DNA of 64,000 bases, taken from Thermanaerovibrio acidaminovorans DSM 6589. GTDB lineage: Bacteria; Synergistota; Synergistia; Synergistales; Synergistaceae. A model generated the notes under the pieces. It was not told the DNA's origin. It searched no databases and worked only from the letters and a program-made list of their open reading frames with translations. The position numbers were made by a program, and so were the translations under genes. Every line of letters starts with the position of its first letter. The first letter of the stretch is position 1. The stretch is from NCBI RefSeq assembly GCF_000024905.1, contig NC_013522.1, positions 124,001 through 188,000 on the forward strand. Direction: 5' to 3'. Shown piece after piece: positions 34,005 through 42,946 of the stretch.

Positions 34005-34529
34005 ATGAGTTGCTGTTGCTGTGGCAAGGAGAATGGGCAGCAGTTCCGGGAGCTGGAGGAGTTCATAGACAAGCTCCCGAACAAGAAGGGGGAGCTAATA
34101 ACGGTGCTCCACAAGGCCCAGGAGATCTTCGGTTACCTTCCCGAGGAGGTCCAGGCCTTCGTGGCCAGGAAGCTGGAGATTCCCCTGGCCAAGGTCTACG
34201 GGGTTGTAACCTTCTATTCTTTCTTCACCATGGAGCCCAAGGGCAAGGTGGCGGTATCGGTCTGCATGGGGACTGCCTGCTATGTCCGTGGGGCGGAGGA
34301 CGTTCTTCATGAGCTGGAGAAGGCCATGGGGGTCAAGGCCGGCAAGGTCTCGGAGGACGGCTACTTCTCATTGGACACCCTCCGCTGCGTTGGCGCCTGC
34401 GGGCTGGCGCCGGTGGTCATAGTGAACGGCCGGGTCTTTGGCCGGGTCACCCCGGCGGATGTGCCGGGCATAGTGGATCAGTACAGGCCCAAGGTGGCCG
34501 GCTCGGAGGTGAACACTTGCAATGTCTAA
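34005..34529 (+). CDS. hydC: hydrogenase NuoE-like [2Fe-2S] subunit (HydC)
   Basis: A 174-residue thioredoxin-like ferredoxin of the NuoE family. [2Fe-2S] ligands are Cys87, Cys92, Cys128 and Cys132 (CMGTAC and CVGAC). GYLPEEVQAFVARKLEIPLA and YGVVTFYSFF are standard NuoE segments. With HydB and HydA it forms an NAD-linked, possibly electron-bifurcating, [FeFe] hydrogenase. It starts with MSCCCCGK, four Cys in a row that lie outside the family fold. ATG 34005 is in the AGGCGAGGGCGGAAG context; the upstream in-frame codons lack support. It overlaps the next gene by 8 nt. Confidence 0.92.
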   Translation: MSCCCCGKENGQQFRELEEFIDKLPNKKGELITVLHKAQEIFGYLPEEVQAFVARKLEIPLAKVYGVVTFYSFFTMEPKGKVAVSVCMGTACYVRGAEDVLHELEKAMGVKAGKVSEDGYFSLDTLRCVGACGLAPVVIVNGRVFGRVTPADVPGIVDQYRPKVAGSEVNTCNV

Positions 34530-34926
34530 CAAGATAAAGTCCCTTGATGAACTGAGGAAGATAAAGCAGAGCGTCAAAGAGGGCACGGAGCTCCGGGAGA
34601 AGGGGCAGGACATCGACAAGATGATAGAGGTCAAGGTCAGCATGGCCACCTGCGGCATCGCCTCCGGGGCCCGGGAGGTCATGGCGGAGATGATCGAGGA
34701 GGCCAAGCGCCGGGGCCTTAGCAACGTGGTTTTCACCCAGAGCGGCTGCATGGGCTTCTGCCACAGCGAGCCCACCATAATGATCGTGCGCCCTGGTGAG
34801 GAGCCGGTGCTCTACGGGAACGTGAAGGGCACCGAGAGGATCAAGGAGATCTTCGACCACGTGATCGAGAAGGGTGAGATGGTGGACGGAATGATCCCCA
34901 CCAGCTACAGAACCTCTCACGAGTAA
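34522..34926 (+). CDS. (2Fe-2S) ferredoxin-like hydrogenase subunit (HydD-like)
   Basis: A 134-residue thioredoxin-fold protein often seen between HydC and HydB. The N-terminal 30 residues are a charged helix (SLDELRKIKQSVKEG). The cluster region has Cys44 (MATCGIASGA), Cys76 and Cys80 (SGCMGFCHSEP). Only three Cys are present, so a cluster would need another ligand, with His81 as a candidate. That is unusual against a four-Cys [2Fe-2S] site. It may serve as structural or electron-transfer subunit. It starts within the end of hydC and ends 15 nt before hydB. Confidence 0.75.
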   Translation: MSNKIKSLDELRKIKQSVKEGTELREKGQDIDKMIEVKVSMATCGIASGAREVMAEMIEEAKRRGLSNVVFTQSGCMGFCHSEPTIMIVRPGEEPVLYGNVKGTERIKEIFDHVIEKGEMVDGMIPTSYRTSHE

Positions 34927-34941
34927 GGGGGCCTTGAAGTC

Positions 34942-36732
34942 ATGGCTGTTAAGATGCACATCCTGGTGTGCGGCGGAACCGGCTGCATATCTTCCCAGAG
35001 CGACCGCCTGGCGGAGGCCCTGAAGGAGGCCCTGGCCAAGAGGGGGTTGGCGGAGGAGGTTAAGGTGGTCCTATCCGGGTGCTTTGGCTTCTGCGAGCAG
35101 GGGCCAATAGTCAAGGTGGCCCCGGATAACACCTTCTACGTCAAGGTGACCCCCGAGGATGCGGACGAGATAGTGGCGGAGCACATCCTGAAGGGCCGCA
35201 AGGTGACTCGGCTCCTCTACAAGGATCCCAAGACCGCCCACGAGGTGTCCGACTCCAAGCACATGGACTTCTACAAGAAGCAGATGCGGATCGCCCTGAG
35301 GAACTGCGGGTTCATAGATCCGGAGAACGTGAACGAGTATATAGCTCGGGACGGCTACGAGGCGCTGGGCAAGGTTCTCACCTCCATGAAGCCCCAGGAC
35401 GTGATAGCGGAGGTCAAGAAGTCGGGGCTTCGGGGCCGGGGCGGCGGTGGGTTCCCCACGGGGCTTAAGTGGGAGATCGCCAGCCGTTTCAGCGCGGACC
35501 AGAAGTACGTGATCTGCAACGCCGACGAGGGTGACCCGGGGGCCTTCATGGATCGTTCGATTCTGGAGGGGGATCCCCACTCGGTCATCGAGGCCATGGC
35601 CATCTGCGGCTACGCCATCGGGGCCACCAAGGGGATGGTCTACATCCGGGCCGAGTATCCCCTGGCGGTTAAGCGTCTCCAGAAGGCCATAGAGGATGCC
35701 CGAGAGGTGGGGCTGCTGGGCAAGGACATCTTGGGCAGCGGCTTCGACTTCGACGTGGAGCTCCGCTACGGCGCGGGAGCCTTCGTGTGCGGTGAGGAGA
35801 CCGCCCTGATTCAGTCCCTGGAGGGGAACCGGGGAGAGCCGGTCAGCAAGCCACCCTTCCCGGCGGAGAGGGGTTTCTACGGCAAGCCCTCCAACGTCAA
35901 CAACGTGGAGACCTTCGCCTGCGTTCCCCCCATCATCCTTAAGGGGGCGGACTGGTTCGCCTCCATAGGGACCGAGAAGTCCAAGGGAACCAAGGTCTTC
36001 GCCCTGGCGGGCAAGGTCAACAACGTGGGCCTGGTGGAGGTCCCCATGGGCATAACCCTGAGGGAGGTCATCTACGACATCGGGGGCGGCATAAGGGACG
36101 GCCGCAAGTTCAAGGCGGTACAGACCGGTGGCCCCTCCGGCGGGTGTCTCACCGAGAAGCATCTGGACACCCCCATTGACTTTGACACCCTGCTCGAGGC
36201 GGGGTCCATGATGGGCTCCGGCGGCATGATCGTCATGGACGAGGACAACTGCATGGTGTCCGTGGCCAAGTTCTACCTGGAGTTCACCGTGGAGGAGTCC
36301 TGCGGCAAGTGTACCCCCTGCCGGGTGGGGAACCGGCGGATGCTGGAGATGCTGGACAAGATATGCCAGGGGAAGGCCACCCGGGATGACCTCAACAGGC
36401 TCAGGGAGCTGGCGCTGATAATCAAGGACACCTCCCTCTGCGGCCTTGGACAGACGGCGCCCAACCCGGTGCTTTCCACGCTGGACAACTTCTTCGACGA
36501 GTACCTGGCTCACGTGGAGGAGAAGCGTTGCCCCGCCGGTAAGTGCAAGGACCTGGTCCGCTATGTCATAGACCCGGAGAAGTGCAAGGGCTGCACCCTC
36601 TGCGCCAAGGTCTGCCCCGCGGACGCCATCTCCGGCAAGGTCCGGGAGCCCCATGTGATAGACCAGGACAAGTGCGTCAAGTGCGGCGCCTGCTACACCG
36701 CCTGCAAGTTCGGCGCCATCTCGCGTAGCTAG
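34942..36732 (+). CDS. hydB: hydrogenase NuoF-like flavoprotein subunit (HydB)
   Basis: A 596-residue protein that carries the NAD(H) and FMN sites. In order: an N-terminal thioredoxin-like [2Fe-2S] domain (LVCGGTGC and LSGCFGFC), the NuoF core with GRGGGGFPTGLKWE (about residues 162-176) for FMN and the NADEGDPG block, a SLBB-like part, the ESCGKCTPCRVG [4Fe-4S] motif (about residue 453), and a C-terminal two-cluster ferredoxin (CKGCTLCAKVCPAD and CVKCGACYTACKFG). This is the standard layout for HydB of trimeric or tetrameric bifurcating hydrogenases. Confidence 0.95.
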   Translation: MAVKMHILVCGGTGCISSQSDRLAEALKEALAKRGLAEEVKVVLSGCFGFCEQGPIVKVAPDNTFYVKVTPEDADEIVAEHILKGRKVTRLLYKDPKTAHEVSDSKHMDFYKKQMRIALRNCGFIDPENVNEYIARDGYEALGKVLTSMKPQDVIAEVKKSGLRGRGGGGFPTGLKWEIASRFSADQKYVICNADEGDPGAFMDRSILEGDPHSVIEAMAICGYAIGATKGMVYIRAEYPLAVKRLQKAIEDAREVGLLGKDILGSGFDFDVELRYGAGAFVCGEETALIQSLEGNRGEPVSKPPFPAERGFYGKPSNVNNVETFACVPPIILKGADWFASIGTEKSKGTKVFALAGKVNNVGLVEVPMGITLREVIYDIGGGIRDGRKFKAVQTGGPSGGCLTEKHLDTPIDFDTLLEAGSMMGSGGMIVMDEDNCMVSVAKFYLEFTVEESCGKCTPCRVGNRRMLEMLDKICQGKATRDDLNRLRELALIIKDTSLCGLGQTAPNPVLSTLDNFFDEYLAHVEEKRCPAGKCKDLVRYVIDPEKCKGCTLCAKVCPADAISGKVREPHVIDQDKCVKCGACYTACKFGAISRS

Positions 36733-36749
36733 AGCACGGGAGGATAGCC

Positions 36750-38507
36750 ATGATAAACCTGAACATAGACGGAAAGTACGTTAAGGTTCCGGAGGGGTCC
36801 ACCATCCTCGAGGCGGCAAGGCAGCTGGGGATCGACATCCCCACCCTCTGTCACCTCAAGCTGGATGACAACGTGGGCATGGTTAACAAGAGCGCCTCCT
36901 GCCGGGTCTGCGTTGTGGAGGTTAAGGGCCGCCGCAACCTGGCCCCTGCCTGCGCCACCCCGGTGGCGGAGGGGATGGAGGTGAGGACCAACACCATCCG
37001 GGTCTTGAACGCCCGGAAGACCGTGTTGGAGCTCTTGCTCTCAGATCATCCCAAGGAGTGTCTCACCTGTGCCAAGAGCGGCAACTGTGAGCTCCAGGAT
37101 CTGGCGGAGAGGTTCTGCATCCGGGAGGTACGCTACCAGGGAGTCCAGTCCACCTACAAGAAGGACCACTCCCCTGCCCTGGAGAGGGACATGGACAAGT
37201 GTGTCATGTGTCGTCGGTGCGAGACCATGTGCAACGAGGTCCAGACCGTTGGTGTGCTCTCCGGGGTAAACCGGGGTTTCAACGCGGTTGTAGCCCCCGC
37301 TTTTGAGAAACCCCTTGTCGACACGGTCTGCACCTTCTGCGGCCAGTGCGCCGCCGTGTGCCCCACCGGGGCCCTGGTGGAGAGGGACTATTCTTGGAGG
37401 GTCATAGAGGCTCTGGCGGATCCGGACAAGGTGGTGGTGGTCCAGACCGCCCCAGCCGTGAGGGCTGCCCTGGGGGAGGAGTTCGGCCTCGAGCCCGGTA
37501 CTTTGGTGACCGGCAAGATGGTTTCCGCCTTGAGGCAGATGGGATTCGACTACGTGTTCGACACGGACTTTGCCGCGGACCTCACCATAATGGAGGAGGC
37601 GTCGGAGTTCCTGGACAGGTTGAATCGGTATCTTAAGGGTGACAAGGCCGTTAGGATGCCGATCCTTACCTCCTGCTGCCCCGCTTGGGTCAAGTTCTTC
37701 GAGCACCAGTTCCCGGAGCTGCTGGACGTGCCCTCCACCGCCAAGTCCCCCCAGCAGATGTTCGGCGCAGTGGCCAAGAACTTCTTCGCCAAGAAGCTGG
37801 GTATCCCCAGGGAGAAGATGGTGGTGGTGTCGGTGATGCCCTGCCTGGCCAAGAAGTACGAGGCTTCCAGGCCGGAGTTCGCCGTGGATGGGAACCCGGA
37901 CGTGGACATATCCATCTCCACCCGGGAGCTTGCCCATCTGATCAAGCGCTGCAACATAGACTTCCTGTCCCTGCCAGACGAGGACTTCGATCGTCCGCTG
38001 GGCGAGTCGACCGGCGCGGGGGTGATCTTCGGCACCACCGGTGGGGTCATAGAGGCGGCGGTCCGCACGGCGGTGGAGTGGGCCACCGGCAAGCCGCTTG
38101 AAAAGGTGGACTTCACCGAGCTCCGGGGCATGCAGGGATGCCGGGAGGCCTGGGTGAACGTGGGGGACCTCAAGCTTCACATAGGCATAGCCCACGGTCT
38201 TGGCAACGCCAGGCGGCTTCTGGAGGCCGTCCGGGACGGCAAGGGGGAGATGTTCCATGCCATTGAGATCATGGCCTGTCCCGGCGGATGCGTTGGAGGC
38301 GGCGGCCAGCCTTACCACCACGGCAACTTCGAGATAGTGAAGAAGAGGGCCGAGGCCATATATCGGGAGGACCAGGGCAAGCCGATCCGGAAGTCCCACG
38401 AGAACCCGGAGATAGTGAAGCTCTACGAGGAGTTCCTGGGCAAGCCCCTGGGTGAGACGGCTCATCACCTGCTTCACACCCACTACTTCAAGCGGTCCGA
38501 CGTCTAG
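36750..38507 (+). CDS. hydA: [FeFe] hydrogenase catalytic subunit (HydA)
   Basis: A 585-residue enzyme for H2 production or uptake. The N-terminal [2Fe-2S] domain (Cys near 35, 46, 49 and 63) is followed by the His-Cys3 cluster (DHPKECLTCAKSGNCELQ), then two [4Fe-4S] clusters (CVMCRRCETMCNE and CTFCGQCAAVCPTG). The H-cluster motifs L1-L3 are all intact: TSCCPAW (about 307-313), MPCLAKKYEA (about 363) and MACPGGCVGGGGQP (about 507-520). The C-terminus (HLLHTHYFKR) is normal. It is the last gene of the hydCDBA operon; a hairpin follows at 38530. Confidence 0.97.
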   Translation: MINLNIDGKYVKVPEGSTILEAARQLGIDIPTLCHLKLDDNVGMVNKSASCRVCVVEVKGRRNLAPACATPVAEGMEVRTNTIRVLNARKTVLELLLSDHPKECLTCAKSGNCELQDLAERFCIREVRYQGVQSTYKKDHSPALERDMDKCVMCRRCETMCNEVQTVGVLSGVNRGFNAVVAPAFEKPLVDTVCTFCGQCAAVCPTGALVERDYSWRVIEALADPDKVVVVQTAPAVRAALGEEFGLEPGTLVTGKMVSALRQMGFDYVFDTDFAADLTIMEEASEFLDRLNRYLKGDKAVRMPILTSCCPAWVKFFEHQFPELLDVPSTAKSPQQMFGAVAKNFFAKKLGIPREKMVVVSVMPCLAKKYEASRPEFAVDGNPDVDISISTRELAHLIKRCNIDFLSLPDEDFDRPLGESTGAGVIFGTTGGVIEAAVRTAVEWATGKPLEKVDFTELRGMQGCREAWVNVGDLKLHIGIAHGLGNARRLLEAVRDGKGEMFHAIEIMACPGGCVGGGGQPYHHGNFEIVKKRAEAIYREDQGKPIRKSHENPEIVKLYEEFLGKPLGETAHHLLHTHYFKRSDV

Positions 38508-38529
38508 TTAGGGATCCGGGAGATCCGGT

Positions 38530-38559
38530 AAGGGGGGGAGGGAGAACCCTCCCCCCCTT
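38530..38559 (+). terminator. hairpin after hydA
   Basis: A perfect 13-bp stem (AAGGGGGGGAGGG / CCCTCCCCCCCTT) closed by an AGAA tetraloop. There is no T run; it likely ends or weakens hydrogenase transcription before the formate channel gene. Confidence 0.65.
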
Positions 38560-38588
38560 CGCGCGTAGGCTAGATTGGAGGGAGCCAA

Positions 38589-39431
38589 GTGGGATATAAG
38601 ACACCGGCAGAGCTGGTGCAATCCTGTGCCAGGATGGCGGAGAAGAAAGGGGCCTGGGCTCCGGTTCAGATGCTGGTCCTGGGTTTCATGGCCGGGGCCT
38701 ACATAGCGATGGCGGGTTTCCTGTACACGGTGGTAACTCAGGATGCGGCCCGGTACGTGGGAACCGGCATAGCCAAGCTATTGGGTGGGACGGTGTTCCC
38801 ATTGGGGCTTATTTTGGTGGTGATAGCGGGCGGCGAGCTGTTCACCGGAAACTGTCTTATGCCCATGGGGATCCTGGTGGGATGTGTCCCCCTTGGGCGG
38901 GTGATAAAAAACTGGGCCTGGGTCTTCCTGTCCAACATGGCAGGGGCGGTGGCGGTGGCGTTCCTAGTCCACTGGTCCGGGTTGGCCGAGGGGGAGGTGG
39001 GGGCAAACGCCCTTAAGATCGCGGCGGTTAAGATGAGTTTGCCTTTCGGGCAGGCCATGGTGAGGGGTGTCCTCTGCAACTGGTTGGTGGCCCTGGCGGT
39101 ATGGATGTCCATGGCGGCGGATGATGTGGCGGGAAAGATATCCGCCATATTCTTCCCCATAATGGGTTTCGTGGCATCCGGCTTTGAGCACAACGTGGCC
39201 AACATGTACTACATGGCGCTGGGGATCCTGGTTCGCCGCGAGGGATCCACGCTGACCGCGTCTAGCCTGCCGGCGGACAAGCTGTCCCACGTGAACCTGG
39301 CAGGCTACGTGGGCAACCTGTTGCCCGTCACGCTGGGCAATGTCCTTGGGGCCATACTGTTCGTGGTGGTTACCTACTTCGTGGTCTTCAAGGACCAAGT
39401 GGCCGGAGGAACCGAGGACCGGGGGGGCTGA
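38589..39431 (+). CDS. formate/nitrite transporter (FNT) family channel
   Basis: A 280-residue membrane protein with six helices and the FNT signatures GGELFTGNCLMPMGILVG (first half) and AMVRGVLCNWLVALAVWM (second half), plus GFEHNVANMYYM near the end. FNT pentamers move formate, nitrite or other small anions; formate is most likely in a fermenter with hydrogenase. GTG 38589 follows GGAGGGA. It lies downstream of hydA and may share read-through transcription. It converges on the aldolase gene. Confidence 0.9.
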   Translation: MGYKTPAELVQSCARMAEKKGAWAPVQMLVLGFMAGAYIAMAGFLYTVVTQDAARYVGTGIAKLLGGTVFPLGLILVVIAGGELFTGNCLMPMGILVGCVPLGRVIKNWAWVFLSNMAGAVAVAFLVHWSGLAEGEVGANALKIAAVKMSLPFGQAMVRGVLCNWLVALAVWMSMAADDVAGKISAIFFPIMGFVASGFEHNVANMYYMALGILVRREGSTLTASSLPADKLSHVNLAGYVGNLLPVTLGNVLGAILFVVVTYFVVFKDQVAGGTEDRGG

Positions 39432-39472
39432 ATGCATGAGTGTCATCCCGCCTCCCCGGTTTTTGAACGGCT

Positions 39473-40528
39473 TCAGGCGGGCACGATCTCGTCGCAGAGG
39501 TACACGTCCTGCACCGCCTTGATCAGCTTAACCCCCTCCTCGAAGGGCTTCTGGAACGCCTTCCTGCCCAGGATTAGCCCCATTCCGCCGCCTCTCTTGT
39601 TGATCACCGCGGTGCGCACCGCGTCCTTCAGGTCGTTCTTCCCCGACGGGCCCCCGGAGTTGATCAGCCCCACCCGGCCCATGTAGCCGTTGGCCACCTG
39701 CCAGCGGACGTACTCTATGGGATGGTTGGGCACCAGCTCCTCGTAGACCCTGGGATGGGTCTTGCCGAACCCTATGGCCCTGAAGCCCCCGTTGTTCTCC
39801 GGCAGCTTCTGCTTGACGATGTCCGCCTCGATGGTGGCCCCCAGGTGGTCCGCCTGGCCGGTAAGGTCCGCCGAGAGGTGGTAGTCCACCTCCTTCTCGA
39901 ACACCGGGTTCCTCAGGTAGCACCATAGGATGGTGGCCATCCCCAGCTGATGGGCCCTCCTGAAGGCCTTGGAGACCTCGATTATCTGCCTCCGGCACTC
40001 GGGGGATCCGAAGTAGACCGTGGCCCCTACCGCCACCGCCCCCATGTCCCAGGCCTGCTCCACCGTGGCGAAAAGGGTCTGGTCGTGGACGTTGGGGTAC
40101 GACAGGAGCTCGTTGTGGTTTATCTTGAGAACGAAGGGGATCCGGTGGGCGTACCTCCGAGCCACCATCCCCAGCACGCCCAGGGTGCTGGCCACCGCGC
40201 TGCAGCCCCCCTCAATGGCCAGACGAACTATATTCTCCGGATCCATGTACATGGGGTTGGGGGCGAAGCTGGCGGCGGCGGAGTGCTCTATCCCCTGGTC
40301 CACCGGGAGGATCGACAGATAGCCGGTGTTGCCAAGCCTGCCGTGGGAGAAGAGCTGCTGAAGGGACCTCAAGACCTGGGGATTCCGATCCGACTGGGCG
40401 AAGACCCGGTCCACGAAGTCAGGACCCGGAAGGTGAAGGTCCTCCTTAGGGATACCCTTGCAGGTGTAATTCAGCAAGTCCTCCGCCTCGTCGCCCAGTA
40501 TGTTCTCTATTTCGCTGACAGACAGCAT
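39473..40528 (-). CDS. fbaB: class I fructose-bisphosphate aldolase (FbaB/DhnA type)
   Basis: A 351-residue Schiff-base aldolase of the archaeal/FbaB family, which splits fructose 1,6-bisphosphate or works in gluconeogenesis. Markers are [11 protein letters not shown] near residue 75, FVLKINHNE with a conserved Lys, [14 protein letters not shown], the [12 protein letters not shown] segment with the catalytic-site Lys, and the phosphate-binding NSGGPSG and [14 protein letters not shown] loops. ATG 40528 follows GAGGGGGG at about 8-9 nt. It is transcribed on its own, divergent from the flavoprotein gene at 40678. Confidence 0.9.
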   Translation of the reverse strand: MLSVSEIENILGDEAEDLLNYTCKGIPKEDLHLPGPDFVDRVFAQSDRNPQVLRSLQQLFSHGRLGNTGYLSILPVDQGIEHSAAASFAPNPMYMDPENIVRLAIEGGCSAVASTLGVLGMVARRYAHRIPFVLKINHNELLSYPNVHDQTLFATVEQAWDMGAVAVGATVYFGSPECRRQIIEVSKAFRRAHQLGMATILWCYLRNPVFEKEVDYHLSADLTGQADHLGATIEADIVKQKLPENNGGFRAIGFGKTHPRVYEELVPNHPIEYVRWQVANGYMGRVGLINSGGPSGKNDLKDAVRTAVINKRGGGMGLILGRKAFQKPFEEGVKLIKAVQDVYLCDEIVPA

Positions 40529-40607
40529 GCGGCACAACCCCCCTCTTCACTTGAAGATCTTTACACCATTTTAATAGCAAGTCGCCGCTTTTCAAGCCCC
40601 CGGACCC

Positions 40608-40636
40608 TTGACACATACCCTGGTGGGGTATATAAG
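40608..40636 (+). promoter_or_regulatory. near-consensus promoter of the CoA-disulfide-reductase-like gene
   Basis: TTGACA (40608-40613), 17-nt spacer, TATAAG (40631-40636). An inverted repeat fills the spacer, as expected for a repressor-controlled promoter. Confidence 0.8.
40615..40631. promoter_or_regulatory. candidate CsoR/CstR-type operator
   Basis: ATACCC-N5-GGGTAT, exact arms, placed between the -35 and -10 boxes. As I recall it, this is the layout of Cu(I)-sensing CsoR and persulfide-sensing CstR operators in Gram-positive bacteria. No such regulator is encoded in the window. Confidence 0.55.
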
Positions 40637-40677
40637 TTGGGTGTGATGGCAAGATTTCAATTTCGGAGGTGTTGACC

Positions 40678-42102
40678 TTGGATCGGACGGTGGAGGTTCT
40701 CATAGCGGGAGGCGGTCCTGGCGGGAGGGTGTCCTACATGGCCCTCTGGAACATGGGGGTCCGATCCATCGCCATGGTGGCGGACGAGCCCCCGACGGTG
40801 ATCTGTAGCCTGCCCTATTCGGTGGGGCGTCGGCTGATCCCCAACGGCCCCTGCGCGGTGGCGGTTGACCTGGAGAACAGCCACCGGCTGCCGAAGGAGA
40901 TAGCCCAGGACGTGATCTGGGGTTCCGTGAGGTCCGTGGATCACGCCTTGAGGACCGCCCGGGTGGAGACCCGGGATGGGGAGGTAACCGTCCGGTACCG
41001 TAAGCTGATCCTGGCCCAGGGGGCGGCCCCCTGGATCCCGGACGTGCCCGGCGTCCTGGCGGGGGAGGGTTCTTCGGGACCCACCGTGATGGTGGGGGAC
41101 CGGCTACTCCCCAGGGACGCCTTGGCCCCCAACGTGAAGGTCCTCAGAGGCCTTCAGGACGCCAAGGACCTGGACCAGATGGCCAAGTCCGCCAAGAGGG
41201 CCGTGGTGGTCGGTAGCGGCGCCATCGGGCTCGAGGTGGCGGAGGCGTTGCACCAGCGGGGGCTGTCGGTCACCGTGGTGGAGGTGCTCCCCCATGCGGT
41301 GGCGGCCCTTGACGAGGACATGGCGGCGGTGCTGGAGAATAAGCTCCTCCAGAATGGAATTGACCTCAAGGTTGGCCTCACGGTATCGGAGGTCCTCCGG
41401 GATGGAATCCTCCTGTCTGATGGCTCCAAGCTGGAGGCGGAGCTTGTGGTCTTCGCCTCCGGGGTGCGGCCCCGGCTCGACCTGGCCCGCTCCCTGGGGC
41501 TGAAGGTGGACCGTGGGGTGGTGGTGGATGGCCGGATGATGACCTCCCTGGAGGACGTGTACGCGGTGGGGGACATGGCCCAGCTAACCGATGCCGCCAC
41601 CGGTCTGCCCCTCCTCCCCCTCATCGGCACCCTGGCCATGAGACAGGCCATGGTGGCCGCCATGAACGTGGCGGGCATGCCCGCCCAGCTACCGCCGGTC
41701 ACCACCTGGGGGGTGAGCCAGGTCTTCGATCTCCACTGGGGCTCCGTGGGCTGGACCGTGGAGGCCGCCCGTAGGTGCGGCGTGGAGGCGGTGGGGGTCC
41801 GGATCCCGGTCCGCTCCCGGGATCCCTTCATGGAGGGCCGGGACGGGGCTTGGAAGATCACCGTGGCCATGGGGGGCCCTGGGGTGACCCCAGGGCAGAT
41901 CATAGGCTTCCAGGTGCTCACCGAGGGGGACAACCCGGTCCACCTGGCGGAGCGGTTCATCGACGTGGTGGCCTCCAGGTCCACCGTTCAGGACCTGTTC
42001 GCCCGCTACTTCATCCACTCCCCGTCCCACAACTCGGTGGACGATCCCTACCTGGGACTCATGATGGAGGCCCGGCGCCTTATGGAGCAACCCAGGGGCT
42101 GA
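40678..42102 (+). CDS. FAD-dependent disulfide/persulfide oxidoreductase, CoA-disulfide reductase-like
   Basis: A 474-residue two-dinucleotide-domain flavoprotein. The FAD motif is AGGGPGGR, the NAD(P)H motif VVGSGAIGLEVAEAL, and VYAVGDMAQ closes the second FAD-binding site. ICSLPYS places a Cys at residue 43 when TTG 40678 is taken as start; this is the position and context of the single active-site Cys of CoA-disulfide reductases, persulfide reductases and Cys-type NADH oxidases. The C-terminal dimerisation domain is complete. TTG 40678 lies 7 nt after CGGAGGT. The operator type suggests induction by sulfane sulfur or copper. An NADH oxidase role for oxygen removal is the alternative. Confidence 0.85.
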   Translation: MDRTVEVLIAGGGPGGRVSYMALWNMGVRSIAMVADEPPTVICSLPYSVGRRLIPNGPCAVAVDLENSHRLPKEIAQDVIWGSVRSVDHALRTARVETRDGEVTVRYRKLILAQGAAPWIPDVPGVLAGEGSSGPTVMVGDRLLPRDALAPNVKVLRGLQDAKDLDQMAKSAKRAVVVGSGAIGLEVAEALHQRGLSVTVVEVLPHAVAALDEDMAAVLENKLLQNGIDLKVGLTVSEVLRDGILLSDGSKLEAELVVFASGVRPRLDLARSLGLKVDRGVVVDGRMMTSLEDVYAVGDMAQLTDAATGLPLLPLIGTLAMRQAMVAAMNVAGMPAQLPPVTTWGVSQVFDLHWGSVGWTVEAARRCGVEAVGVRIPVRSRDPFMEGRDGAWKITVAMGGPGVTPGQIIGFQVLTEGDNPVHLAERFIDVVASRSTVQDLFARYFIHSPSHNSVDDPYLGLMMEARRLMEQPRG

Positions 42103-42110
42103 CGAAACGG

Positions 42111-42133
42111 AAGGGGGGCCAAGGGCCCCCCTT
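42111..42133. terminator. bidirectional hairpin between flavoprotein and rsmG
   Basis: A perfect 10-bp stem (AAGGGGGGCC / GGCCCCCCTT) with a 3-nt loop lies in the 45-bp gap between convergent genes. Confidence 0.6.
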
Positions 42134-42147
42134 CAACTTATTACCGG

Positions 42148-42840
42148 TTACCGGTACCAGGGCCTCTTCTCCGCCATGCCGGGTCTCCGGGGGTACCTGT
42201 CGGGACACGGGGAGATCTTGCGCCATATCACCAGCTTCCTGTGTCGGTCCCCCAGGTCGTAGTCCAACACCTCCGGGTCCGACAGGCCCAGCTCACCCCA
42301 CCGGCCCTCCCCGGGGGCCAGCTCCTCCTCGCATCTGGGTCCCTTCATGGCCCACACCATTCCCCCCACCGCCACCAGGGGGGACAGGAGCTCCGCCAGA
42401 ACCGGCGCCTCGCTCAGCGCCCTGGCGCAGGCCACGTCGTATACCTCGCGGTTAAGTCTTGCGAACTCCTCGGACCTGGAGCAGACCACCTGGACCCGGT
42501 GGGGTTCCAGCCCCATCATCCGGGCCATCTCCTCCACGGCGGCGCACTTCTTGCCCACGCTGTCCAGGAGTGTTACCCCCACGTCGGACCTGCACAGGGC
42601 CCACACCATTCCCGGGAGCCCACCGCCGGTCCCCACGTCGATAACCCTGGCCCCCCGGGGCAACAGGGACACCAGGGCCCCGCAGTCCACTATGTGCTGC
42701 TCCCATAGGTCCTCCTCGCCTGCGGTCCCCGTGAGACGGACCTTGGAGTTCCCCGAGGCCAGCAACGCCCCGTAGCGCCTCAAGTTGCCCTCGTTCTCCT
42801 TCACAAGGTGAAACGACATCGCCAGGTCCAAGTCCAACAC
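42148..42840 (-). CDS. rsmG: 16S rRNA (guanine527-N7) methyltransferase
   Basis: A protein of about 230 residues of the GidB/RsmG family, which methylates G527 of 16S rRNA; loss gives low-level streptomycin resistance in other bacteria. The SAM-binding loop is VIDVGTGGGLPGMVWAL, preceded by LWEQHIVDCGALV and followed by LLDSVGKKCAAVEE. The RPG-containing tail (RYPRRPGMAEKRP) is the family end. GTG 42840 or TTG 42837 lie 4-7 nt after GGGGAGGT; the longer form starting at 42870 would include the ribosome binding site. ATTATAAT (42873-42880) is a symmetric -10-like site. Confidence 0.9.
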   Translation of the reverse strand: MLDLDLAMSFHLVKENEGNLRRYGALLASGNSKVRLTGTAGEEDLWEQHIVDCGALVSLLPRGARVIDVGTGGGLPGMVWALCRSDVGVTLLDSVGKKCAAVEEMARMMGLEPHRVQVVCSRSEEFARLNREVYDVACARALSEAPVLAELLSPLVAVGGMVWAMKGPRCEEELAPGEGRWGELGLSDPEVLDYDLGDRHRKLVIWRKISPCPDRYPRRPGMAEKRPWYR

Positions 42841-42908
42841 ATATACCTCCCCTAGTTCCGCCTGAGACAAACATTATAATCCACCGTTGGCACCCCGGGC
42901 GGGGGGTT

Positions 42909-42929
42909 GTAAAATAAAACAAATTTTAC
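42909..42929. promoter_or_regulatory. AT-rich inverted repeat upstream of the phosphoesterase gene
   Basis: GTAAAAT and ATTTTAC are exact 7-bp arms around a 7-nt centre, 18 nt before the gene start. It could be an operator or an mRNA hairpin near the ribosome binding site. Confidence 0.35.
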
Positions 42930-42946
42930 CGCAGGGGGTGTCCCGC

